NCBI GenBank assembly: GCA_003049465.1
Contig: PYSS01000080.1
Coordinates: forward strand, 1 to 64,000
DNA from: Magnaporthiopsis rhizophila
Taxonomy: Eukaryota; Ascomycota; Sordariomycetes; Magnaporthales; Magnaporthaceae
Direction: 5' to 3'
Length of the DNA: 64,000 bases
Part shown: one piece after another, positions 23,600 through 33,800 of the stretch
Position numbering within the stretch: position 1 is the stretch's first letter
Layout of the letters: each line of letters opens with the position of its first letter
The notes under the pieces: model-generated
Told to the model about the DNA's origin: nothing
The model's input: only the letters and a program-made list of their open reading frames with translations
The model's database searches: none
Program-made: the position numbers and the translations under genes

Positions 23600-24520
23600 A
23601 ACGTTTATGCTTCGCTAAACAAGAAGAAAAAGGAAAAATGAGGTGATAAAGTATAAAATGAGCCTGCAAGGGTGTAAGGCATATGGCATCTGATGTTCCC
23701 CGAGCGTCCGTGAGGGCTGGCCGTGCCATGATAATAACGTCACTTCGCTTTACATACAGCACGAGCCTTCGAGCCGCAAGGTTGACGAAATAAATCGGAA
23801 CAACAGCGGCGTGATGCCGTACGAGTCGGCGTCGACGTTGATTTGCCGCGCAGCAGTTCCGTGGTTTGGGTCTGTACCGCTTGAACTCGGAGATGGTCCA
23901 ACGGACTACTTTGGGAGTGGCTGAGGGCCACGCCGTTGACTCAACTGACAAAAATCTCGTGGGTCAATGGACATTCCCGAAAGCTCTTGCTGGCAGCGTG
24001 TCCTCCTCCCTGCGCGGCCATAGCAGCTCGGCGGAGAGGTAACAGCGGGCCGCGAACAGGAGCAATCTGCCTGCGGGGAGGCACTTTCCGGGCGGCGGGC
24101 AATTCGGTGGCATCCACCTTGCTGCTGCCGATGCTGCCGAGCGCATCCTAGCGGGCCATCGGCGAATCTTGGGCACCCCCTCGTTGGAGAGAGCCTGGGG
24201 GATGAGGTACTCCCGCTAGCCGTCATTGGCGTTCCTACGGATACGGGCGTCCAGCTTGCGCTTGTCGTCCGGCTCTAGCAGCCGGGAGAGGAAGGCGCGG
24301 AGCCTTGTCGTCATCGAAGATGCCGCCAAAACGGAAGGTGAAGTCGAAGCAGAGGGGGTTGATATGCTTGGAGTCGCTGTAGAAGCGGAAGGGGATGGTG
24401 GTGGCTGTCGGCACCATCGGTGGACTGACGGGGCCAACAACAACCCCTGAGCCTGAAGAGTATCCATAAAGGGGCTTCGACTTTCTGAGGTGGGACTGAT
24501 GTGCGAGCCAGCTTGGCCAC
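23600..24520 (-). pseudogene. Possible acyltransferase remnant
   Basis: On the minus strand, three frames together give an N-terminal-looking stretch near 24,420-24,240. It reads P-F-R-F-Y-S-D-S-K, then F-D-F-T-F-R-F-G-G-I-F-D-D-D-K, then, after a one-base shift, L-R-A-F-L-S-R-L-L and R-K-L-D-A-R-I-R-R-N. The pattern (a short strand, then a helix ending in L-x-x-L-L, then K-L-x-A-R) is like the start of fungal BAHD-type acyltransferases. The rest, down to 23,600, is too broken to confirm. It lies head-to-tail behind the reductase pseudogene on the same strand. The family call is tentative. Confidence 0.3.
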
Positions 24521-24544
24521 TTATTTTCCTTTAGTATTTCGTGT

Positions 24545-25780
24545 CTAACGTAGTACCAATCTTCCGTGATTCAGCATGAAAGTACGATGCACCACATTTG
24601 CCGACATCTGAAGCTCCTGGCCGTCCTTCCGCGCAAGCGCCTCTCGCTTCGGCCAAAAGCAGGACATGAAGATCCAGCTCACCAGCGGCTGGAGCAGCGT
24701 GTCGACCGCGCCCCAGCCCATCTTGGGCTTGGGCGAGACGCACATTATGTTGGCGAACAGGGCGTGCTGCTCGAACGGGTGCGTGAAGATGAAGTCGCCC
24801 TCTGGCCCTCGGACTTGACAACCATGCCCACCCACCTTCCCCGACGATGGGGAACTTGTCCACAAGCTTCTCGATGGGCTGGTGCAGGCCCTGGACGGTT
24901 TTGGTCAGGTGCCGCCTTGGTCGCCTGCTTCTCCATGAACCCTGGCGAAACAACGTCGCCCGGGAAGGCGCAGTGGATTGAGTAGTGCGACGCGGTTGTG
25001 CCGTGGCGGAGAACCTCGAGGCGCAGCGTGTCTGCCAAGGCCTGCAGGGTGGGTTTGGGAGATGCGGGGAAAGAAATGCTCAATCTTTGCCGATCGGTCG
25101 TCTTGCATCACCAAAATCACACAGATCGAGTCTCACTGACGCAGGCGATGGACCCCGGCAGCCCCAGGAGCGCGGCGGCGCTGTTGGTGATGACAATCTG
25201 GCGGTTGTCTTTGGCCGGGCGGTTTGGGAACCGCCGTGTGCTCGGCGAGCCGGACGTCCATCAGGGTCTTGGTGGCGTTTCCGGTGCGGCCGCGAAGTAG
25301 CTGTTGCCCATGCCGTCGTAGAGCCCTTGGCTCTGAGGTTGATGGAGAAGATATTTTGGTTGTAGTTGCCTTTTGCCACGCAGTAGACGAGGTCTGGAAC
25401 CCGAGGTTGCGACTCGAATGCCTCGCCGGTTTAGAGGGAGGAGCCCAGCGGTCCGGACACGCACAGCGGGATGGGGAAAATGCCGTCGGCAGACCCCATA
25501 TCGACCGCCACGGTGTTTACATGCTGCTTTTTGTCAAGACAAAAGGTGATGATTTCCTCCTTGAACTTCTGCGGCGGGTCGTGGGACCGGGAGAAGATGG
25601 TGATGTGTGTCCCTGACTGGGGTTAGGACGCCAAGACTGACGGGGGCGGCACCAGCTCGCCCCCTATGTTGGTCCGTACCTCGAGGTGCCAGTTCCTTGG
25701 AGAAGGCTCCTCCCAATCCTCCAGTGCCTCCGGTGATGAATGCCGTCTTCTCGAAACGTTGACATCTGCCCCATGTCATC
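24545..25780 (-). pseudogene. 3-ketodihydrosphingosine reductase-like SDR, broken
   Basis: Exon 1 gives E-K-T-A-F-I-T-G-G-T-G-G-L-G-G-A-F-S, the NADP-binding glycine motif of short-chain dehydrogenases. A good intron follows (GTACGG donor, CTAAC branch site, CAG acceptor, about 75 bp near 25,610-25,690). Then come T-H-I-T-I-F-S-R-S, V-A-V-D-M-G-S-A-D and P-D-L-V-Y-C-V-A-K-G-N. An in-frame TAA sits at 25,431-25,433, and frameshifts follow. Later blocks are I-V-I-T-N-S-A-A-A-L-L-G-L-P-G, A-L-A-D-T-L-R-L-E, H-C-A-F-P-G-D-V-V-S-P-G-F and a C-terminal membrane-type tail to about 24,560. The region of the catalytic Tyr-x-x-x-Lys is scrambled. The family reduces 3-ketosphinganine in the ER (Tsc10/KsrA type). 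The order of blocks makes the call fairly safe. Confidence 0.6.
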
Positions 25781-26518
25781 TGGGAGCAAGCATAAGCTCG
25801 TAGCTTACCTTGCCAATTAATCCTCGTTTTTGATGGTTGAAGGATTAATGTCTGGGTTTGTTATTATGGGATGGGCACAGAGAATACCTACTTTGGGAAC
25901 GGTTTTTTTTTCCTTTTATCGTGTGAGATGGCCGGATACTCTGGGTGATAATATGCATTGGATTCTCGGGACGGACCGGGCTTTGCCGGTGGGAATATCT
26001 GTTCTATCACGGCCCATTTCCATCCCGGTAACGACGCTGATATCGCGCCGGTCGCATGGTTCCGGGGGGCCAGGCCAAAGATATGACGCGACACACTGCA
26101 CCGAAATGCTCACGCCGACCAATTATGCTTATATGACCTAGTTCCGGACAGGGACCGGGATCGGATTGCAATATCCAGTTCCGGTCGCTGCAAGCTTGGG
26201 CCCTGCTGTTGAGGATCTGCCCAACTTCACCGCGCTGCAAACCCCTTCCATTCAAGGCCATCACCACATGACAAGCACAGCCGACACGTTTATCGTGTCA
26301 ACGTAACAAATTCGAAACTTCTTCTTTCTTATTAATATACCCAAAACAGTCACTTCCCTACTATCCAGCTGGATTAAGAATTAAATGCCCTAGGCGCATT
26401 AAATGAAGGACGCCCGACCTCTTTCCGTAACCTCGAATACTCCGGGCCCGTACGAGTACTCGTGGCCAAAAACAGCAGCAGCAGCTTTTTGGCTCACCCC
26501 TAATCCCCTACGTGTCAC
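25781..26518. other. Intergenic, nothing supported
   Basis: This is mixed-composition DNA between the reductase remnant and the 3' end of the LysM gene. Short frames at 25,830-26,267 have no recognisable content. Confidence 0.5.
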
Positions 26519-27855
26519 CTAAGCACTGGTGCACACCAGTGCGTTAGCCCACAGGTTTGTGCACTCCGAGTTTATGGCCGTGTTCCAAAGCCTGAAGTTG
26601 GCCACCGTGATGCTGTTCTTGCTCGCGATGGCGTCGCAGCTGTCGCCCGAGACGACCAGGTAGTAGCGCTTGCAGCCGGGCACAATTCCGGGCATGGGCG
26701 TAGCAGCACCGGGGACGCCGACGCAGGCATAGTAGTCGCGCAGCAAGTTGTTGCAGTCTGTTTTTTTTTTTTTGTTAGCAAATAAGACAAGATCAAGGGG
26801 AAAAAAACTAGAGAAAAAAGAACAAAAATGAAAGCCAGAAAACGCGGTGGGCAACTCTTTTTACAAGTTACGGAAAGGGCGATGTGTGTGTGGCTGGGAT
26901 GACATCAATTTTGGGGGGTGTACGCACTGGAGTCGATCTGCGTGTTCCAGCTGCGGAACTGGCCTACGGTGATGGTGTTCTTAGCGGCAATGGTGTCGCA
27001 GGTGTCGCCCGACGCGATCTTGTGCCACTTATCGCAGTTGGGGACGGCCCCGGGGAGGGCGGGCGTGTTGGGGTTGGTGGCCCCAGGGACGCCGACGCAG
27101 ATGTAGTAACCAAGCCACAGATTAGAGCACGAGTCGTTGATCTCGGTGTTCCAGCTCCTCAGCTGGGACACGGTGATGCCGTTCTTCTGGGCGACAACAT
27201 CGCACCCATCGCCGGACTGAACCTTGTAGAAGCGGTTGCAGTTGGCGACAATACCAGGCATCTGAGGGGTGTTGGTTGGGGAGGGAGCAGTGGTTGTGGG
27301 AGTGGTGGCGGTCCCAGGGACCCCGACACAGATGTAGTAGTCAAGCCACAGGTTGGAGCAAGAGTCGTTGATCTCGGTGTTCCAGCTCCTCAGTTGGGAT
27401 ACGGTGATACCGTTCTTCTGGGCGACGATGTCGCACCCGTCGCCGGACTGAACCTTGTAGAAGCGGTTGCAGTTGGCAACGATACCAGGCATCTGAGGGG
27501 TGTTGGTCGGAGTGCTTGGGGGGGTCGTCGTGGTGGTTAACCGAGTGGAGGTGCCCGACGTAGTTGTGGTCGACGAGGCAGTCGTAGTGGGCTGCGGATC
27601 AGGAGTCCATTCACCGATGACGCAATACGCCTTGCCCGCCTCGAGGGTCGGGCAAGACACGCCAGGGTTGATCTTGGCGAACGCGTCGGCCGAGAGGCCC
27701 CAGCCGGCCGCCATGCTCTCGCAGGTGTCGCCACTCTGGGCCTGGGTCTCGAAGTAGCACTGGACGCCACGGCGTCCGTGAGGCGCACCCGAGACCAGGC
27801 CGGAGCCCGAGATCAGCGCCCAGGCGAAAAGGGAAAGGCTTGACGAGAAGTGCAT
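26519..27855 (-). CDS. Secreted multi-LysM protein (five LysM domains), effector-like
   Basis: Exon 1 is 27,855-26,928 and exon 2 is 26,757-26,519. The intron (26,758-26,927, GTGCGT...AAACAG with a T-rich tract) rejoins Q-I-D-S/N-C-N-N-L-L in phase, giving 388 residues. A signal peptide covers about residues 1-23. LysM domains lie at about 33-82, 129-178, 206-255, 274-323 and 336-388, each with the S-G-D-x-C-D core and paired cysteines, and with Thr/Pro-rich linkers. Units 117-181 and 194-258 are nearly identical, a recent internal duplication. LysM domains bind chitin oligomers. Fungal proteins made only of LysM domains act outside the cell, shielding hyphae or masking chitin fragments; that role here is inferred. 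The neighbouring LysM chitinase supports a shared chitin theme. Confidence 0.9.
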
Positions 27856-29268
27856 CTTGTCCCAAGGTTTAGCCGTTGTTAGCTCGATGTGGAATGACGG
27901 GACGGACTAGGAGCCGGAGGCTTAATGAGGGGAGAGCTCAAAGGCAGGTGATGTCCTACGGGAAGAGGAGACGTCTTGTTCTCTGTGAGAAATTCGAGCC
28001 CGACATCTTATGTATCAATGTGTCGAGTGTTCCTTTACGTCGAACGGCAGAGGGTAAGCTTTCCTGCCGATGCCGCGGAGTCAAGGTTCGTTGGTGGCAT
28101 CGACCGGCTGCGAGAGATGATGTGACCGAGGCATGTAGGCTCCAGCCCCGATGGGGCACCGCGAAGGATACCTCATCTCGGCCTGACGAGAGCACCTGCC
28201 CAATTCGCGAAATATCGAAGCCATTGTCTTGTTACAACGATCGGAAATGATGCCTCGTGATTTTTTTTTATTTTTTTTTCGCGACGACCGACCATCCTTC
28301 AGAGTGCTATTACACCCAGGACGGTCGATCCTTCAGCCGTTAGCCAACCAAAGCTTTATTTTTTCGGTGTCTCCGTATCCGCCTTATTTAGCCCGTGGTA
28401 CAGGTCGTAGCGCAAGTCGTTGTTACAAAGCGGGACGCCGCAATACTCCCATCTGCTTCCCTGCAAGTCAGTACCCCGAGAGTTACAGTAACAAATAAGG
28501 GTGCGCGTTGCAGTCCACTATTCCTTCTACAGCGCTGGAGCCAACAGCACCTTAGCTATGCAGGATTATGGCGTTTGCTCTGGGTATTGTCAATATTACC
28601 AAAGGTGGGCATGGTCCCTGCACGGTCCCTGCAGGGTCCCTGCATGCGGGCTGTCCATCCCCGAGTTCTCCAAAAGAGAGCGAATGCTACGGTGAGTCCT
28701 AGAATAAATAGTGGATACAGCTGCTTGGCAGGTGCCTAGTGCCCTCCCCTGATGCTCCGGCTGGAGGCCAAGACGCGGCATGGCCTGATGTACATATGTA
28801 GGAAAAGGGCAATGCAACGTCGCGTGAAGTTTTGAACCGTGATGGATGATTATGTGGCTGTTGGTAATTCAACGCCAGCATCAGTAGTCGAAGTGGGGCC
28901 GTGGGGGACTAGGTACCTCCCCAGTTTGTGGGGTAATGGGCCTGCAGGGCCCCCAGCCTGCCTGCGGTGTGACCAAGGGGAGGTGAGGCTCGGCTCACAG
29001 CCACGGATCTACCCACACCTCCTGGTAACGCTAAATTGCCGAGGTTAGGTAGGTACATATCGCATTAGCCGCCAAGTGCCCAGCCGGATATACGGCGGGT
29101 CGCCAGGGACCCACGCTGTGGCGGCCTAGAGGTTGCTGATCGACTTCCATCAATCCGCAAAACGGCAACTTTCTGACAGCGACCTTTTTTTTTGTTCCCA
29201 CCTCGATCCTTCCCACCAGCAGCATCAGAAGCATCAGCCGCAAAAGCGACAGCAGCAGCCCCAACACT
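27856..29268. other. Divergent promoter region between LysM gene and DUF7136 gene
   Basis: This 1.4 kb separates two secreted-protein genes transcribed away from each other. No conserved reading frame was found. It contains a T-rich stretch at 28,260-28,280, an 11-bp tandem repeat at 28,613-28,644, and AGGTA-type words near 28,910 and 29,045 that are common between genes in this window. Confidence 0.5.
28613..28644. repeat. Three tandem GGTCCCTGCA units
   Basis: GGTCCCTGCA occurs at 28,613-28,622, 28,624-28,633 and 28,635-28,644 with one-base spacers, an 11-bp period that is close to one helical turn. Confidence 0.85.
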
Positions 29269-30114
29269 ATGCGCTGCACCCTCCGGGCCGTTTGGTCCCT
29301 CGCGGGCGCAATAGCCTGCCTTGGCCCAATGGCCAACGCGGCCGGCATCCTGGACGTTGGCGTCGTCTTCCCCCGCGCTAACGAAACATATGAGCCGGCA
29401 GAAGAGTTCCCCATTGTTTGGGCGTTCCAAAATGCCCGCTCGGCCGAGCTTCTTCAGCCCAAGCTTACGTACCGGCTGGTCAATCATTCCAACCCGGGGA
29501 CTGATCACATCGCCCTCGACGCGTTCGAACGCAACTTGAACTTGTCCGACTTTACCGACAAAGAAAGCGGACTTGTCCTCTTCTGGACCCATGTCAAACT
29601 CGACAGCGAGGGGCGTGTCGGAATGGGCTGGAACGGACACTGGGTCGAATGCAAAAACGCCTCGCTGCGAGACCCGGACGCCGGAACTCGTTTTTCCGTC
29701 AACAGGTCTGACACCTTGGTTGTCGAGTTTACGCTCAAGAAAGGCGGCAAAAAGGCCGACCTTGTCGCCGCTACCGCCGCAAACGGCCAGGAATGCCCCG
29801 ACCGGGGGTTCGCCCTTCGGGTGACGGACAAGACCGACGACGTCCGCGAGTACCCGTGGTCGCAACCAAAGGAGAAATGCGCCGTGGTGGACTCTTCTTC
29901 CCCAACGCCGACCGCGAACCCTTGCCGGGTCAAAATCGACAAGGCTGTGGTTGAAAGCATGGAGGCCACGACATTCAAAACCAAGTGCAACAGACCGTGG
30001 GCCAGACCCGACAACTGCCCCAAGGAAGATCACGCCATTCGGCAATTTGCCACTGCAGGCGCCGCGGCGGCTCTTTCGGCTGCTTTCGGCGCCCTCTACT
30101 TCCTTTCCGTCTGA
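29269..30114 (+). CDS. Secreted DUF7136-like protein, possibly GPI-anchored
   Basis: Single exon, 281 residues. A signal peptide covers about residues 1-24, ending at A-N-A-A-G. The body opens with G-V-V-F-P-R-A-N-E-T-Y, then P-I-V-W-A-F-Q-N, the pattern I associate with the fungal DUF7136 family. It has six or more cysteines and several N-x-S/T sites. The C-terminus is a small-residue segment followed by a hydrophobic end (A-A-A-L-S-A-A-F-G-A-L-Y-F-L-S-V), as in GPI-anchor signals. Function is unknown in the family. It sits between the LysM protein and the chitinase and could be a cell-wall protein co-used with them; this is inference from position only. Confidence 0.7.
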   Translation: MRCTLRAVWSLAGAIACLGPMANAAGILDVGVVFPRANETYEPAEEFPIVWAFQNARSAELLQPKLTYRLVNHSNPGTDHIALDAFERNLNLSDFTDKESGLVLFWTHVKLDSEGRVGMGWNGHWVECKNASLRDPDAGTRFSVNRSDTLVVEFTLKKGGKKADLVAATAANGQECPDRGFALRVTDKTDDVREYPWSQPKEKCAVVDSSSPTPTANPCRVKIDKAVVESMEATTFKTKCNRPWARPDNCPKEDHAIRQFATAGAAAALSAAFGALYFLSV

Positions 30115-30828
30115 CCCAGGGAAGGATGGCAACCAACGCTACGTCACATTGACCGAGCCAGGCCTACCACGGTGCACCAACACCCTCGCCTCGGGTTCTC
30201 CTCCTACAACCCCCCCACCAGGTCCCCATTGCCCAGGATGACCATATTTTCTTCTTCTCCATCTCGTCCTAATTTAGTGTGTGGTAGCAGAGGTGTTTAA
30301 TTTCTACTTAGCCATTTAATTCATGCCCACTTGCTCCTTTAAGCCTTGCCCAAACAAGAAGTTCCAAGGATATTGGCCCACTCCCCATGCATGCACCATA
30401 TCCATGTGTGACCTCGATCGCTCTCGACGAGGGTCCTCGTGCCGACCACCCCGAGCATCTGCAAGATTCTTATTATTGATGTTGGTCATTTCCGCTGGCT
30501 CTTGGCGTATTGGCGCCTTCCTCACAGCCGGTCCACCATCTTTCGCCGCTGACTGCGAACTATCACGACGGCCGTCCGGGTCCCTACTTAACTCGCGTGC
30601 GGCTGCTTTCCCTTCCGCAATGTTGTTACTGGGAATCACGCAACGCCCTCGCGCGGCCGTGAACTTGCCCGCTTCTTCTTTGTTGAGGTTGCACGTACTA
30701 CTTCTTTAATGTATGATTTTCCCCCCTTTCTAAATCCTACCAGCCCAACGTCACTGAGGCTGGTACTTTCCCAGGTCGTACCAGCCCAACATCATTGACG
30801 CTGGTAATCTATTCTAAAAACCATCGCC
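30115..30828. other. Chitinase promoter/leader region
   Basis: No credible gene is present. A 128-codon frame at 30,323-30,709 has no recognisable features. Two hairpin-forming repeats lie at its 3' end (separate entry). Confidence 0.5.
30738..30806 (+). promoter_or_regulatory. Two tandem hairpins just upstream of the chitinase start
   Basis: Copies at 30,738-30,765 and 30,779-30,806 each begin TACCAGC and end GCTGGTA, a perfect 7-bp inverted repeat with a 14-base loop. The loops are similar (CCAACGTCACTGAG and CCAACATCATTGAC). The second copy ends 22 bp before the ATG at 30,829. They may be paired operator sites or RNA hairpins in the leader. Confidence 0.6.
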
Positions 30829-33800
30829 ATGGTGATGTCACCCTGGCTCGCGGTGGCACTTGCCGCCGTTAGCCTCCCAGGGGCTCTCGGGTTCGTGGAT
30901 TTCTGTCCCGCGCGCTGCATCGGCGCTGGCCCAAACACGGGGAATTGGTCTGTCTACCCCAACTTCAACCGCATCAAAAGATGCCAGGAAACCATGCTCT
31001 ATAGCTTCTCTATGTACGACCTGGTCGATGAGCCGGACGCTACTCATCGCATCGCCGCCTGCTCCTCCTTCGGAACTGATTTTGTCAACATGGAACCCGA
31101 ATCGTCGGCCCCCGGGGTTGCCACATCGGCTAAATCTGCTGATGTCAACTTCGAGCTGGGCTGGTGGCACGAGGGCGCTGGTCTCGCCAAGCCCGCCATC
31201 CGCTCGCTTACACAGCATATGCGGGAATACATTGGCAATGGCCACGGACCATCTTCAGATCGACCCTTCATTCTGTACGGTTGTTCCGCACAAGCCACCA
31301 TTGGCGTCTACATTGGCCAAGGTCTGCTGAATCAAGCCATCAGTGACTCGGCCCTTCGGACCTTCCAGGATAACCTTGACACTTTCGATATCTCGACGCC
31401 TAGCCTTGCAATGCAGCTCTGCGGCGCCGGCTACGACGGCACCCAGACCTTTGGCATCATGGTTACAAGCAATGCCACTTTCAGCCCCGTCCAAAAGGCC
31501 TTGCAATCCTGGGCCAATGCGACATGCCTCAAGTTCCTCGAGTCCAAGGAATTTCCTGGCCGGGCTACATTCACCCTGCCTCTTGTCAACACCACCTCGC
31601 TCAACTCCACCACCACCACCACCACCAACTCCACCGTCCGCGCTCGTGGCAGCTTCATGCAGAGCCGTCGTGTTGCACTGCAAGATAATGCTGTTTCACC
31701 AGTGGGCGGTGGGCATTTGCTCCAAAAGCGAGCCGACTGCAGAACCATCCAGGTAAATCCAGGAAATGGTTGCGCAGACCTGGCCGTTAGGTGTGGCATT
31801 TCGGGCGCCGACTTTACCAAGTACAACCCCAACATCTGCGCCACGCTCAAGCCAAAGCAGCACGTGTGCTGCTCCGAGGGCGATCTCCCCGACTTTAGCC
31901 CCAAGCCCCAGCCCAACGGGGACTGCTTCGCGTACACGGTCGCTGGGGGTGACAGTTGCGACAGCATCGCAGCCGAGTTCTCGTTGACCAGAGAGAAGCT
32001 TGAAGAATTCAACAAGAAGACGTGGGGGTTCGCCGGGTGTCAGCCGCTCTTCGAGCACGCCATCATCTGCCTGAGCAAGGGCAACCCCCCTTTCCCTGCG
32101 CCCATTGCCAATGCCAACTGCGGTCCCCAGAAGCCGGGGTCCAAACCACCAATGGATGGATCCGACATCGCCAATCTCAACCCGTGCCCCTTGAATGCCT
32201 GCTGCAACATTTGGGGCCAGTGTGGAATCACTACGGACTTTTGTATCGATACCAACACAGGTGCGCCGGGCACAGCCAAACCCGGCACCTACGGCTGCAT
32301 TTCCAACTGCGGTGTCGACGTGGTTAAGGGTACCGGTAATGGCGCCATCAAGCTGGCCTACTTCCAAGGCTACGGCATGGGCCGCCCGTGTCTGTACCAG
32401 GACGCACTTCAAATCGACACTTCCAAATACACCCACGTGCATTTTGGGTTTGGAACCTTGACGCGGTCGTACGAGCCCCAGGTGGGCGACCTTCTCTCTT
32501 CGTACCAGTTTGGCGAGTTTAAGCGAATTCCAAACGCCAAAAGGATCCTGTCCTTTGGTGGCTGGGCCTTTTCGAATGACCTCGCGACCTATACGATCTT
32601 CCGCGAGGGTGTTAAGCCGGCCAACCGGCTGACGATGGCCAGAAATATCGCCGACTTTATCATCAAGCACGGCCTCGACGGTGTCGACATCGACTGGGAG
32701 TACCCCGGCGCGCCGGACCTCCCTAACCCGAGCGACCCCGGCAAGGCTGAGGATGGGCCCAACTACCTGGCCTTTCTCGCCGTGCTTAAAAACTTTCTCC
32801 CCGGCAAAACGGTTGCCATTGCTGCACCCGCCTCATACTGGTATTTAAAGCAGTTTCCGATCAAGGAGATCAGCAGGATCGTCGATTACATCGTTTACAT
32901 GACGTACGACCTCCATGGCCAGTGGGATGCCCACAACGAACATTCGCAGGAAAACTGCCCCACGGGCAACTGCCTTCGCAGTCAGGTCAATCTCACCGAG
33001 ACTAGGCAGGCCCTCGCCATGATCACCAAGGCGGGCGTCCCCGGCAACAAGATCGTCGTCGGCGTCACCAGCTACGGCCGGTCTTTCAACATGGCCCAGC
33101 CGGGTTGTTGGGGCCCCAGTTGCAAATTTACCGGCAGTCGCGAACAGTCCGACGCGACGCCGGGGAGGTGCACTGGAACAGGCGGGTACCTGGCTGATGC
33201 CGAGATCAACGAGATCATCAACGACAACCCGGCTCGCGTCACGACGCGTTTCGTGGATGCCAGCAGCCACAGCGACATCCTCGTTTACGATAATAACCAG
33301 TGGGTCGGCTACATGAGCGAGAGCACCAAAGCTGCACGTACACGCCTATATGCGAGCTTGGGCATGGCGGGCACCACCGATTGGGCCAGCGACCTGCAGA
33401 AATTCCACGATCCCCCCAAGCCCGCCAAGAGCTGGGCCTCCTTTATCGAGTTGGCGAGAGCCGGCGACGATCCCAAGGGGAGCGACTTGAGGCTCGGTAA
33501 ATGGAGAGAATTCACGTGCACAGCCAACGAGACCAAATGGCCAACAAGCTATACCGCCAAAGAGCGCTGGGAGGCGCTGGATGCGAAAAGCGCCTGGAGA
33601 GAGATTGTAGAGAACTGGAAAAACCTGCACAGGGACCAACACAAGAATCTGGACGAGTCGATTCAGGCCACACTCCAGACTCCCTTAAGGAACTGCAGAC
33701 TTCTCGGAGGAAACGAGGACCTGTGCGACAGTGCCACCAGGTGCGAGGATAGCGCCAACGGAAAGGAATCTGGACCGGCGGCGGAGCTCATCGAGGAGTC

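Noticed and set aside
29065..30132. 355-codon minus-strand open frame
   Set aside because: It is opposite the DUF7136-like gene, which has a signal peptide and matching N-terminal motifs.
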